From: Apricaphanius iberus
Lineage: Eukaryota > Chordata > Actinopteri > Cyprinodontiformes > Aphaniidae
Assembly (NCBI GenBank): GCA_028564705.1
Contig: JAPXFQ010001310.1
Span: 124,001 to 188,000, forward strand
Length of the DNA stretch: 64,000 nt
Direction of reading: 5' to 3'
The notes under the pieces: generated by a model
The model's database searches: none
The model's input: the letters and a program-made list of their open reading frames with translations, nothing else
What the model was told of the DNA's origin: nothing
Part shown: positions 21,700-33,639 of the stretch, in pieces
Numbering within the stretch: position 1 is the first letter of the stretch
How the letters are laid out: the number at the start of each line of letters is the position of its first letter
Position numbers and translations under genes: made by a program

Positions 21700-23645
21700 C
21701 ACACCCACTGCCCACCCAGATGTGTCCGGTCATTTTGAAAGTAAAATCCCGGTAATTACAAAAAGTAGATCCCTAAACACTAAAAAAACATATTACCGAA
21801 CAGTACAGAATCTTAAAATAAGAACTTGCAAAAATAATCTCTCAATCTCCCAAAAAAGCATTAAAGTAGCAACATGAAATATAAAATTTCTGTCAGGAAA
21901 GTCTCTCCTAATCAATGATTTCATCATTACACAATATATACATGCTCTGTTTCTATCAGAAACTTGGTTAGATATAAATACAGAACAAACTGTGCTAATG
22001 GAAACTTGCCTCACATTTTATTACTTTATTAGTGAGAGCAGAAAAACAGAAGAGGCAGAGGCCTTGCTATCTTCCATAACTCTCTAAACTTTAAAAAGGT
22101 ATAACTAGGTGAATTTGACTCTTCTAAATACCTAGCTCCTGAAATAAATGAGCCAAACAAAATCCTATTCCTAAAACTATATAAACCAGTGAAACATACT
22201 TTTTTCTTTATTTTTCCTTTTTTACGATTTTAACGACCTTTGCTCTGCAATTTGTATAGACAATGACCAGGTAATAATTGTGGAAGATTTCAACACCCAT
22301 ACTGACAAACACCAAGATAGAAGGAAAAAAAAGCATTAAATGATATCCTCAATAACTCTGACCTAACCCAGCATATTAAATAACCAACAAACAATCAATG
22401 ACACATTCTGGACCTGAATATTAGCAAAGATATCTCCAACATTTTGGTAACTGATATTGCATTATCTGATCTTTTCTGTATCTCATTTGAAAGCACCATC
22501 TCGGCTAAATTATCGAATCATAGTAAGACCACTGTAAAAAAGCGCTTTTTCAAAGACAACTCAGCGGAAAACTTTAAGTTGTTGTACACTCCTACCTTAA
22601 CCCAATCTCCAACATCCACCAACAAACATTCAGTAAGCAAATTGACGGATGAATTTCTCTCCACAATTTATGACATTATAGATAAGATTGCACCAGTCAA
22701 GGTTAAAACTGTCTTGAGTAGAAAAAAGTCTCAGTGGAGAAGCAAACTCATCCAAACCCTCAATAAATGCATTGACATAATGAAACACTGGATGTCCCAT
22801 AATTCCCTCCACCTGAAAAACAAACAAAACTGAAGTACATATCTTTGGACCCAAAAAAGAAGGATTAAATATCAGTACACAGCTTCAGTTGGTCAAATTA
22901 GAAACCACCGACCAGGATGGACTTAGACCTGAGCTTCCAGAGTCACATACAGGCAATAAAAAGGTCAGCCTTCTATCACTTACGCAACATTTCTAGGATT
23001 GACGGACTGATGACGCAATGAGACCTAGAAAAAACTTCTCCGTGCATTCATCTCTAGTTGCCTTGATTACTTTATCAGTATCCTCACAGGTCTGCATAAA
23101 AAGTCAATCAGACAGTTGCAGCTGATCCAGAACACTGCTGTTCTTACAAGAAACAGGAAAGTAGAGCACATCCCCCCCAATTCTAAAGTCCTTACACTGG
23201 CTCTCTGTAGCGCAGACAATACATTTCAAAGTACTTTATTAGTCTCTAAATCACTGAATGGGTTAAAACCACAGTATAATAGAGATCAGCTATCACTGTA
23301 CAAATCCCCCAGACCACTCAGGTCCTCTAGCTCTAGTCTACTGATCATCCCTAAAACTAGAACCAAACATGGAAAAGCAGATTTCGGCGTTTATGCCCCC
23401 CATATCTGGAACAAACTCCTGGATGAATGTGAAATCTGCTGAGACACTGAACTCTTTTAAATCTAAAATAAAAACTTGTTTATTGAGAGTTGCCTATGAG
23501 TAACTGATATGATTTAACTTTTTATTATTTTTTCATTTCTGTTATTGTGTTTTATTCTTTTCTTAGTTTTTGTTCACCATGCTTTTAAATGCTGCATTGT
23601 TGTCTCTTTGTCTCAAATCATGTAAAGCACCTTGAATTCATCATC
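21700..23645 (+). pseudogene. L2-group LINE with internal deletion (endonuclease plus C-terminus)
   Basis: The endonuclease region runs from about 21780 to 22440 (FLSETW-like at about 21950; EDFNTHTDKHQD at about 22285). The frame at 22444-22833 covers the endonuclease end and linker (LSDLFCISFESTI, then LSRKKSQWRSKL). At about 22930 the sequence jumps to the C-terminal domain (SLNGLKPQY, SLLIIPKTRTKHGKADFGVY, APHIWNKLL at 23116-23442), so the RT palm is missing. The 3'UTR ends 'catgtaaagcaccttgaatt' near 23637. Many stops are present. It is similar to the minus-strand fragment at 61954-62535. Confidence 0.78.
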
Positions 23646-23649
23646 TCAG

Positions 23650-24485
23650 TCAATACCCCCATCCAACAGGGCATTGCAGTTAAACAGGATGGCAGACCGG
23701 GTGTTGCTTTAAAAACAAAAAAACAAACGTTGAGGTTTGCCACTGTATATTTACAAACCTCTTTGACTAGACACACTTTCTCCCTTCTCTTCCTGCATGG
23801 GTGGTAGACAGTCCAATTCCTCTTCAGCTGGTTGCTGGTGAGTTCAGCAAGTTGCACCACCAACTGTAACCATAACCATGGCTGACTTATTATTTCCTTT
23901 TACTCTCACATTCCTAAACAAACCCATTTGAATTAAAAACAGACATAGCTGAGTGAAAGGATATAAAAATACTAATTACCATGGGATAGGGGATTATTTC
24001 TCTGCCAGGTTGTTGATCTACCTTCGTCTGTATCTGACACATCAGTAAAGGAAAAGCTGTGCTCATGTAATGGTATTAACCAGAATTGCTGTGCTAGAGG
24101 ACAACACTGAGCTGGCAGTGCAGTGGTATACGGGAAAGATGTAGAGGGGGCTTTGTTATGATCCCACTTTCCCCCTAAAAATTACATAAGACATCAAAGA
24201 ATGTAGTACACTGTATAAGGGAGTGGTGAATTTAAATAAAAAAAAAATTTTCTTAGGACGTTCTTCAAGCATTTGGATTGTTACAAAACTTCAAGGTACA
24301 AACAGGTTTAATAAGGACAAATATGCATTCTACTGAATGTATCCTTTGTTTCCTAATTGATCCCAATATAATTTGCTATTCTGTATTTTTTAAGATATAA
24401 CTTCCAGATTCAAATATCATCTAAGGCTTTGAAAAAATTGTGACTGCAAGGCATCAACGTTTTTCATCTCATTGGGTATAACCCA
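23650..24485. other. Unassigned sequence
   Basis: No motif-bearing frame or repeat boundary is seen. Poly-purine and poly-A patches occur at about 23710 and 24238. Confidence 0.35.
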
Positions 24486-24492
24486 CTGTTCA

Positions 24493-24972
24493 TCACTCAT
24501 AAAATGTCAGATGTATACTAAAATTCTCTGTTAGTACTTTAGATGCTTTCTGTGTCTCACTGTGCATTCCTGATTTCATGGTTATAAATAATTCACCATC
24601 ATCAAATTCAAACATCAAAGGTAGAAATGGATCAATAGGACCTTCAGCATAGGAACAGTTTATTTCTTTCCCGCCGATGCCAGGGATGTAAACACTGTTG
24701 GACCTCATAGTTCTTGTCATTAAGGAATACAACTCTGTTTTACTGAGTGAATCAGAGAAAGTACTGACATCATCAGTCTGTTTAAAATACAAAAATACTT
24801 TCAGTTTTAAGTAGATACAGTCGTAGCAAACAGCTTTTCTAGCAAAATTTAATATCCAACAAAGAGAAACTGAATACATACATGCAGTTTTAAAATTATG
24901 ATGTAATTTATCTGGGTTAGAAAAAAAAAACAGTTCAACATAACCATACGTAGAAAACTGATTTTCCACCAA
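24493..24972 (-). CDS. Unrecognised 159-codon frame, possible terminal exon
   Basis: On the minus strand an open frame of 159 codons ends at a TGA near 24493. Its last 95 codons follow a good acceptor-like 'tgtattttaaacag' (about 24785). They read like real protein, with mixed composition and motifs NSVYIPGIGGKEINC, FEFDDGELFITMKSGMHSE and a C-terminal FSIHLTFYE. The first 60 codons are Phe/Tyr/Cys-rich and look like intron read-through, so I think the true exon is about 24493-24785. I do not recognise the family. A second coding-like stretch lies just upstream (24993-25113), next to the ERV-like LTR. A host gene end, a pseudogene or an unrecognised transposon exon are all possible. Confidence 0.4.
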   Translation of the reverse strand: MVENQFSTYGYVELFFFSNPDKLHHNFKTACMYSVSLCWILNFARKAVCYDCIYLKLKVFLYFKQTDDVSTFSDSLSKTELYSLMTRTMRSNSVYIPGIGGKEINCSYAEGPIDPFLPLMFEFDDGELFITMKSGMHSETQKASKVLTENFSIHLTFYE

Positions 24973-24992
24973 AACCTGTAAACTGGATTTGG

Positions 24993-25113
24993 CATCTTTG
25001 CTGCAATAGCTGCCATCACAGCTATATTACTGTGGATGAGGTTGGCATGCTCCCCTTTGCAGAGTTGTTTTTATATGGCTACATCAGAGGGATTTCCATC
25101 AGGAAAAGTGTTT
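24993..25113 (-). pseudogene. Coding-like fragment beside the ERV LTR
   Basis: The minus frame reads NTFPDGNPSDVAI, one TAA, then KQLCKGEHANLIHSNIAV and MAAIAAKMPNPVY, ending at a donor-like CAG|gttttg. The composition looks protein-like. The phase does not fit a direct splice to the 24785 acceptor, and one stop is present, so it may be a broken exon. The ERV-like LTR starts 12 bp further right. The family is unknown. Confidence 0.3.
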
Positions 25114-25124
25114 AACTTAACACC

Positions 25125-25662
25125 TGTGGTGTAAATTCTGCATAAGGTTTAAACTTTTATCATTCAGAAGGTAAAAGACTGTTTATAAAGTTTGCATGGT
25201 TATGGGTCTGACACTATTGTTTATGCAGGAAAGCTTTTAAGTCATAAAACTCTGGGGTGAGTTTTTATTGCAAGCTGTAAAAAACAGGATGTCTGTAGAG
25301 TTGGGATGTTGCCATAAAACCATAAATTCAGAATGAGCTTTTAAGAAAAAACGTCTCACCCATATGACTGTATAATTTTCTGACAGCCAATAAGAGCTAA
25401 GACACTGTATGAAAATGTTCTGATTGGAGAGATTATAAACGCCCAGAGGCCCGGTTGTCTATAAAGCTGTGAAATAAAGATCAGTTAATTGTTCAGATTC
25501 CTTTAAGTCTGGACCACAGAGGAACTGACGGGGGCAAAATTCCTCTGTAAAACTGCAATTTGTTAATCTGTTCAAAATAAATGTTAAACTGGAAATTGGC
25601 TCCATTTTGTCTCTGCTTGAACATACATTGAATTACTTATGATAATTATTTAATTCACAACA
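25125..25662 (+). mobile_element. 5' LTR of ERV-like element
   Basis: The LTR begins TGTGGTGTAAATTCTGC and ends TTCACAACA. It matches 32100-32644 with about ten substitutions and a few small indels by my count. A TATA-like 'tctataaagc' (about 25459) and a polyadenylation signal 'aataaatg' (about 25579) define a plausible U3-R-U5. It is flanked on the left by 'cacc' (25121-25124), repeated after the 3' LTR (32645-32648). Confidence 0.92.
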
Positions 25663-25666
25663 AAAT

Positions 25667-25682
25667 TGGTGACCTCGACGTG
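25667..25682 (+). promoter_or_regulatory. Primer binding site for tRNA-Trp
   Basis: 'tggtgacctcgacgtg' lies 4 bases after the 5' LTR. It is complementary to the 3' end of vertebrate tRNA-Trp (TGGTGACCCCGACGTG expected) at 15 of 16 positions. This supports classical retroviral-type tRNA priming, unlike the self-priming element at the left edge of the window. Confidence 0.75.
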
Positions 25683-26975
25683 TGCAGGGTTTTGGACCAA
25701 AATCCAGTTATTTTTTTAAGTTAATTAACGGACATGTATTTGCTCTATTGACAATCTGCGCAGAGTTGCGTAGTTTTTTAATTCTATTGATTGGTTAATC
25801 TAACATTGGGTAATGTTGTCATGCAAGTTAAATATGTTTTTTGTTTTTGTTTTGAGCAGATTAACTGTTGCGGGCCCGTAGTGTTGAAGCTGCTCATCTG
25901 TCTGTTTCTCTGTTCAGAGCAGGACTGCGACCTGCTTTGCGCTCCGCAGAGAAACACCGGTGCCTGCTGGGAGATGGAGTTTGTTACTCTGCAGGACAAT
26001 GGAGCAGATGGACCAGATGGAGCGGTCCCTTCAACGACTCAAAATCGGAACCAAAGTGCGGATCGGGGCTTGAGAAGTGGCGATCTCAATTACGGAAGGA
26101 CGCTTTCGTAAGATTGTTCGAGGCTGGCAAACGGAAAATAGATTAAGGAGCGCCTGGGTTGCCCTCTGTTAATCTGAACGGATTACTTTGAACTGCCTGC
26201 GTCTTCCCCAAACGTGCGCGTGAGCACCGCAAATTGGGTTGTGAGAAATGGTCCGGCATTTTTGGTGAGGTCCGATGAGGTTAGTGTTTTAAATTCTGCT
26301 TGTACAAGGGCGTATTACTGTGTGTGTGTGAGATGTTTTTTACGCAGGCGCTTGGCGAGACGTGCTGGTGATGTTGCGTTTTGTGTTAAAATGTTATAGT
26401 ATAAATAATGAACTCGAGTATAATAAATAAATTAACATAGATAAATAAATATATAACTGAATATGATGGATAACTGAAATTAAATATCTATAAGAATTAG
26501 TTGTGAACATTTACGACAGGCCATCAGAGCGGCCGCCCTAAGCTAGGAGCTAATACTGTGTGAGTTTTTGCTTAATAGCACGGCTAACATACGACAGCTG
26601 TGCCTATATGTTTTGATAAATAAATTAGTGGTTATAGGCGGTTTTCTGCCATCTGTTCGAGTCTTCTGAGGGGTTTTCTGGAAGCCGGCGCCAGGAAATT
26701 TCTCAAAGCGGACTACGAAACTTGTAACAGACTGGTCTGAAACCTCCGCGATAAAATAATTAATTAGGTCTAAAAGCCACCGCTTATAATGTTGTGTTTT
26801 TTTTTTTGTTAATGGTTTTGGGCTGTAACGGACGTAGTTGAATCGGTGTTTGCTGTGCGGGACGGCTAAAATTGGAAAAATATGTTTCAGTCCGCGTGGA
26901 CGAACAGGAGATGTTTTGTTCGTGCCAAATTAAAGTTTGGTACAGTGGTATAAATTGTGCGGATTAAGTCCTGGT

Positions 26976-26988
26976 ATTGCGGTAAGTA
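26976..26988 (+). promoter_or_regulatory. Candidate splice donor in ERV-like interior
   Basis: 'attgcg|gtaagtaat' with the junction at 26981/26982 fits the consensus donor GTAAGT. It lies 1.3 kb downstream of the 5' LTR in the leader. Confidence 0.4.
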
Positions 26989-29939
26989 ATTTTGTAAAGT
27001 GTGTGTTGCGATTTTCTTGACTGTTTTCGCCGTACGTTTTGTACTGTTTTAGCTTTCGTTTCACAAAGAACGCTAACGGTAGCACGTTGCTATAGGCTGT
27101 TGTGCTAACTTAGCGGTGGTGGCTAACTGCATGTTCGATGTGTTGCAAGCTAAAAGTTGATTTTGGATAGAAAGTGATTACAGACTCCTGCAGACGATTG
27201 TCTTGTTAAGACTTAAACGAATTTGGATTTTGTTAAATTTTTCTGGTTAATTAGGATGTAACACGGCCAAATTTATTTGGGATAAATATGCATGTTACAA
27301 TTAAACGTAAATGACTAAGAACAGTTACTCATGAGTCGATTCTGACTTGGTGTAGTTTTAATTTTTGATTTCATCTTTAAAATTAAAAAGAGGGAGTTTA
27401 TAGTCAAAATAAAAGATGCATTTTTTGAATCTTTAAATAGGTGGATTTTTTGCTTTTTGATTGATCTAAGCAGGAGTTGTTAAGTTGGCCTAAATAAAGA
27501 TAAAGCTATAAGTAGTAATTATAAGCATTTAACGAAAAGCAAACGGTGTTAATTGGAAAGCAACAAACTGGTTTAAATTATTTTGATAAGCACCGTGTTG
27601 AATGGTACAGAAAATGAGTCTGTGATTTAAATAAGTGTCATTTATGCTAAAATTATGTTTGGCTTATTTCTGATGGCTCTATAGACTTTAGAAATATAGC
27701 TTGGTCTCTGAATGAACGACCTAAAGGAGACTGGTGTTAAATTATTTACACAATTGAACATTCTTAAGGATTTTATGGACAAAAATGCTTATTGGAGTTA
27801 TCAAAATTCAACTGGGGCTCAAGAAATAACCCAGCACATTTCAATTCCGTTACAAATTAAATGTTTTTATCATGCAAAACAATACTTATCATAGTGATAG
27901 TTTATAAACTAGTGGGATTTGAATGTTTGGTTTTAAAAAAGGAAACATTAAAACACAGAGTCATCTTTAAGTAATCAGTTTGTTTTTTAACAGACTGGGG
28001 ATAAATTTGGAATTGGTCTAAGGATTGAAAGTAACAATTAAAGTCTTTGGTAGATTTATTTAAGAACAAATAATGAATATCAGAGGTGATCGAAATGATG
28101 GTTTAATTTGGAAGTAAGAACTACATTCTAAATTCATTTATTCTGATCGTGTAGAGGCAAATGTGATTGGACCAGCTACATTGAAAAAATTTTTACCATA
28201 TATTTGAATGCACATTTTGTTTTGACAAATAAGAATCGGTTTTAGTTTTGAAATTTAAGATTAATCTTTCAGATGTTCTTTATTGATTGTTAGCTAGTTT
28301 ATTTGATGCTGAGAGTAAATTTACAGGTCCTAAAACATTTTGGAACAGATCTGATCCTAGAATAATGGCATAATATATCATTTGATTAGTGGGGACTCTG
28401 TAACTGACAATTTATTTAGATTTTTGATTTTTTTTCTTTATTTTTTCTTATTTTTTTATTTTTTGTTTTTTCCTCTTTCTCTCTCAAAATTTATATATTT
28501 GGTTCGATTTGGATTAAGACCCAGATTTTTGAACTGTGGTCTGTTTATTAATTAGAACTTTGGAAAATGTTAATTTGGGAAGCTGGATTAAAGAGAACGT
28601 GATTCAGTGGAAATGTATTTGACATCTCTAGAAGCTTCAATTTAATTTGGTGTTTATCATTGGAGAAAAGAAAATAAAAAAGAAGCCTGAGAGGAAAAGG
28701 GGGATACTGAAAAGAAAAATGCTGGTTTTTATTTTTTATTTTATTGCGACTAGTTTTTGTTTAGAGAAATCTCATCTCTTGAACCTCTTTTATTGAATTT
28801 TTTTGTTTTGTTTTGTTTGACTGCTGAGGGGAATTAGACTATTGTGTATCCTACGAAAATTTAAGAGGAGTTTTAGTTGCAAAAATCACTTTGACTATGT
28901 TCAGTGAATGGATTGAATGGATATTGGATTGTGTTAAAGAAATATATATAATTTAGGTTTGGCAATATTTATGGGGAAAGTTGTTTTGTCAGTGATTTAA
29001 ATCTTGGATTTTTCTTTAGAAATATAGATAGACTTTGAAGTATAGCAAACTGAAGACTGTTTTTGTAAACTATGTTGTGTTATCAGTGAGTACTCGTCTC
29101 TGGTTTTGTTTTAAACATTTGATGTTTTTAACCTTTTTCAACATCAACAACAGTTATCTCAATGTAAGTAGCATACTTATATTAGCAGAAATTATTAATT
29201 GATTAAAGGGACAGAGTCGGGGAAAAGTGGTGTTAAGTCTGACTACAAAGGGGTTTAGTTCAATATGAGCTATTCGTCTCAACCTCAGTGAAGCGGAACC
29301 AGGAGAGCCACTTTTCCATAGCGACTTTTAAAAAAAAAGGGATAGAACCTTTGCAGATGGTTATTGCCTTTATTTTTGTTATTGCAATGTTTTAGTGGTG
29401 TATTAGCAATATCTAACAGAAAAATCCAGCCTTTTTGTTTTCTTTTTTGATTTAATTTTGTTTTTCTAAGAACTAAGTGTGTTGATGAGATATTGCGATG
29501 CTCCATCTTTATAAATGTTTAATTTACACATGAGATGAAAGAGACATTTATCAAATTGAAAAAATTGAGGAAGGCATTGCATTGATGAAATATAGAATAT
29601 AAATTGGATGAAAAAAGAAGGAATCATTAATTAAAATACGCAGGGGAAGTATTAGAACAACAGTTTAATTAGACGTATAAGGATTGATTATTATTCCTGG
29701 TGGAGAGAGCAAACCTGTTGATTGGTATATTTTTACCAGAATTAATATTGAAGAAATTATTACTAGTATAACTGATTGAAGTAAAATTAAAATAGAGCCC
29801 ACATAGGCAGTCTGAGTGTGGAAGATATTTAAATTCAGCATTCAAGGAAGGAGACTAATGAATATGAAAGTAAAATGTTTGAATGTAACTTGATTTGAAT
29901 GAGCTGAGAGGATCGACTGTCTGTTTTTTTCTTACTCTA

Positions 29940-29973
29940 ATTATATATTTTTTCTCTTTTTCTCATCCTGCAG
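29940..29973 (+). promoter_or_regulatory. Candidate splice acceptor in ERV-like interior
   Basis: A long pyrimidine tract ('ttttttctctttttctcatc', about 29949-29968) is followed by 'ctgcag' ending at 29973. Together with the donor at 26981 it would define an intron of about 2,992 bp. Confidence 0.4.
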
Positions 29974-32086
29974 CAGACAAACCCCTCAGATAAACATTCT
30001 TGAGATGGAATTTATGATCCTGGGGAGATGAGATGGGTGGGGGTGCGTGGGCTGATGACAATAGTGCCAGGCGCCCGCCGTAACGGCCACAGAGAGAAAC
30101 ATCTTTACGACCAGCGCAGAATTACGACTCTCTTGTGCTCTCCTCCCAAACACAGGGGGGCACAGGTGACTGTATATTTTCAGGGGTGAGCTGGAGGCCA
30201 CCCTCAAAAGAGCACGTTTCCTCATGCTGAGCTGAACTTTGAAGGACAATATGTGTGAATTCACTTGGCTGGCGTGAGATGGACAGTTTCTGCTGAAGAA
30301 GTGATGATCAAAGACTGTTGATTCAATGTCACTGTTGCTGAATTAACCACAAGAGTTTCTGTTTGTCTGATCAAAGGTGGCCGCGGTTCTACGTATTTTG
30401 ATAACCCCATGTCTTCCCCAGGATTATCTCCGGGTAAAATACCACCATTTACCGGGAACAAAATTTGGCAGAAAAAATTGGGCCGATAGCAGGGGGTTGC
30501 TGGCTGATGAGAGAGAAAAAACATTTTTTTGTTTCTTTTACGTTTTCATCCACAGGGATGTACTGAATTTAAGAAAGGATATATTGTAATGGAACAGACA
30601 TAAGTGTCTTTAACTGGATAAATAAAATAAGTAAATTTAAGAATCAATTTGGGTGAACAAGCAAATGGATAGTAATCAGTTGAACTGTACACAAAAAGTA
30701 AACTCTTGAGCCTGCTCTTGCTTTTAAATCCATTAATGAGGGAGGTGTTTTTGGTTTAGTTTTTAGGAAAAACAACGGTGTGTCGAAATAATGTGGATTT
30801 GCTCTTTCCCCAGGGATTATTTTTAATTAGATGGGTGAAATAATTTCTTGGCACAATGCAGTTGAATTAGATTGAAAAGGAGTGATCACAAGACCGGATC
30901 AAAAAAACTGTTTTTTTTAGATGTTTACAAGCTTATGCCCCAAGGTACAGCTCCAGGTCGAAGGCGTGAGGAGTCCAGTGGTTCAGCAAAGTTCCAGATG
31001 ACAGCTGGGAACACACAAAGTGCAGCTCCACGCCAACGACGAACCTGGTCGAGGATCGGCAGGATTCTGCCTAAGGAGGGTCGTGAAGGGTTTGACCAAG
31101 CTGAATCGGAAGCTGGGGCCACAGGCGGCGGGGCCTAGCTCACCCAGAAGGTTGTTTGGGTGGTGATATTACTCATCCAGTGTGATCTATGTGCCAATGA
31201 ATGAGATGGGCAATTTGAAATTGCCATCTCAAAAGAGGGATCTACAGAAGAAGATCACAACTCACCAATCAGCTGCACAGCAGGTTTTGAACAGCCCACA
31301 TCGGTGGGGTAAGCTATAGGAAGCGGGGCCTGTCTGTGCATTTGTGTATATTGGGGGAAATGCTCAATTAATGAAGTAATTGGCATTTCAGAGAGTGGTT
31401 ATCTGCAAATATGGGAGTAAAAACTGGAACACTAAAAAAATAGGAGCCCTCCACACTGATCAGCTCTGTATATCGCTCTCCAGCTGCCAGGAGCTATTGA
31501 GGGGGATAAAATGAGAGTGAAGAAAGAGGATCAGAATACAAATAAAGACTGAACATTTATTAATAATTTTTTTGCATTTTACAGGTTGTTTAACTATTTG
31601 ATTAACTATTTTATTCACAAGTGAAGAGTCGTAACACTGCCTAAAAGGGTTCTTAATACCTTCTATTTCACAGGTTTCTTAACACTTTAAGTTTGATTTC
31701 TTTCAGAATATAATATAGTAATAATGTCTATGTTCATGGATTTTCTGAGCTTCTTCCACAGTATTAACATGTATCAAGTCAGATTTAATTATCTCTTCAC
31801 ATGTAAGACATTCCTATACATTTTGGGTTTTGAATTAGTTTTTGGGAATTGTTAAAATAAATTTTTTTGGTTAATGCCAAAAGAGGGTGAATCTATGATT
31901 AACAGATTTACATTTTTTAATGGGAGTTAAGGTTAAAAAAGGTACTTTAATAGTTTGTGTTTTGAATTTTAGTCTGAAATACTTCATGTTTTTAAACTGA
32001 TGAAATGTCTTGGGTTGGAGTTTTTTGCATTCTCAAAAAGCTTTACAGGTTTTGATCTTTAATCAATCCATTTTCAAAAATGGATT

Positions 32087-32098
32087 GAAAAGAGGGAA
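32087..32098 (+). promoter_or_regulatory. Polypurine tract of ERV-like element
   Basis: 'gaaaagagggaa' lies one base before the 3' LTR start TGTGG. This is the plus-strand primer site. The same motif, 'gaaaagagggat', precedes the LTR of the inverted relative at 49949-49960. Confidence 0.8.
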
Positions 32099-32099
32099 T

Positions 32100-32644
32100 T
32101 GTGGTAATTCTGCATAAGGTTTAAACTTTTATCATTCAGAAGGTAAAAGACTGTTTATAAAGTTTGCATGGTTATGGGTCTGTCACTATTGTTTATGCAG
32201 GAAAGCTTTTAAGTCATAAAACTCTGGGGTGAGTTTTTATTGCAAGCTGTAAAAAAAAACAGGATGTCTGTAGAGTTGGGGTGTTGCCATAAAACCATAA
32301 ATTCAGAATGAGCTTTTAAGAAAAAACGTCTCACCCATATGACTGTATAATTTTCTGACAGCCAATAAGAGCTAAGACACTGTATGAAAATGTTCTGATT
32401 GGAGAGATTAAAAACGCCTAGAGGCCCGGTTGTCTATAAAGCTGTGAAATGAAGATCAGTTAGTTGTTCAGATTTCTTTAAATCTGGACCACAGAGGAAC
32501 TGACGGGGGCAAAATTCCTCTGTAAAACTGCAATCTGTTAATCTGTTCAAAATAAATGTTAAGAACTGGAAATTGGCGTCCATTTTGTCTCTTCTTATGG
32601 AACATACATTGAATTACTTATGATAATTATTTAATTCAACAACA
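32100..32644 (+). mobile_element. 3' LTR of ERV-like element
   Basis: The sequence is nearly identical to 25125-25662, starting TGTGGTAATTCTGC and ending TTCAACAACA. It is followed by 'cacc' (32645-32648), matching the left flank and giving a 4-bp TSD. About 2% LTR divergence points to a fairly recent insertion. Confidence 0.92.
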
Positions 32645-32862
32645 CACCACAGCATCTCAGCCAGATCTCTGTACAGATTTTGATTTGGTTATTTCCAAAA
32701 TGTTCATTTATGTTTTGTTTGTTTGTTTTCAGCCATGCAGAGGTGGGGTTGGCTGGTTTGCTTGAATCATTGGTCTACAGTATAAATTAAGTCAGATTGA
32801 GTTTAATGACTGGTCTGTGTTGAATTCAAAGCAGCTTCAGATCATTCTACTAACCCACCATG

Positions 32863-33625
32863 TGTCAGGATCCAGCAGGAGGAGCTGTTTTTCCATCCTT
32901 CCTCCACAGGTGCTGAGGCTGAAGCAGCAACAGGTGGAGCCTATTACTGCAATCACCACAGCAGTATTTAGAGGCAGCGGATCCACCAGACGGGCATCAG
33001 ATGATTCCGTTTCTCGGAGTGGTAAACCTGACCGCTTTACTTGAGGTACGCTCAGTTTCTGCCTGTGGACTTTCCCTGTTCTCTCCTGTGTTCCTTGTCA
33101 TAGTTCATTCCGGGCTTTGACAAACAGTCCTCGGTTTATCGCCAGTCCTCTGGCGTTCCTTCGGCGAATCTTCACGTTGGCTCCTGTCCTGGACGCCCGT
33201 CTTCCTGGGGTGTGGCCGCTCCTACAAACTCCTCTGCTCCACCAGTCTCGCTGTTACTGCTCCTTCAGCTCCAAACCTCCTTCGCTCCTTCCAGCTACCT
33301 GTGGAGGCACAGCTCCGTCAACACCAAACTCTACTACAAGAATCCTGCTTCTACCTGATCACTTACCTCTCCCTCCAGCTCCGGTGCCAATCTTCACCTG
33401 TGAGTCAAAGCTAATCCCCTTCACTTAAAAGGAAACTATTCTCACAGTCTCAATCCCATAGTCTCCTCCCGTCTTACCTTCCAGTGCCGCCATCTGCCGA
33501 GATCCTCATCAGTCTGGTTCCTGTGATCCTCCTAACGAATAAGGAAATAAACTTTTATTAAGAAAACGAAATCTTGTGTCTGAGAGTTTCTGTGCTCGTT
33601 TATGAGTCAATCCTAAAACATGACA
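32863..33625 (+). mobile_element. Solo LTR, gypsy-like (763 bp)
   Basis: The LTR starts TGTCAGGATCC and ends AAACATGACA. A perfect 5-bp TSD, ccatg, occupies 32858-32862 and 33626-33630. An 'aataaac' signal lies near 33545, placed as expected for the R region. The frame at 33117-33428 inside it is Pro/Leu/Ser-rich low-complexity sequence, not a gene. Confidence 0.9.
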
Positions 33626-33639
33626 CCATGTTTGGCTGT

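Larger units (their letters stand above)
25663..32099 (+). mobile_element. Interior of ERV-like element, apparently non-coding
   Basis: The 6.4-kb interior has no gag, protease, RT, integrase or env motif and no frame above about 110 codons. The longest frames lie in a GC-richer leader at 25791-26146 and resemble nothing known to me. The 3' end has an intact polypurine tract. A canonical donor (26981/26982) and a strong acceptor (29973/29974) could remove a 3-kb intron. Much of the interior recurs in diverged, inverted form at 49949-54480. The best fit is a large non-autonomous derivative (LARD-like) mobilised by an unseen partner, or an ERV that lost its genes. Its LTRs show recent mobility. 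Confidence 0.75.

Noticed and set aside
25791..26146. Overlapping 106- and 92-codon frames as gag of the ERV-like element
   Set aside because: No gag motif, heavy overlap in different frames, and the inverted relative does not keep them.
25125..32644. Two long direct repeats as a segmental duplication
   Set aside because: The TG...CA-type start, primer site, polypurine tract and 4-bp TSD show they are LTRs.
33117..33428. 103-codon Pro/Leu-rich frame as a gene
   Set aside because: It lies inside a solo LTR with perfect TSD; the composition follows CT-rich LTR sequence.
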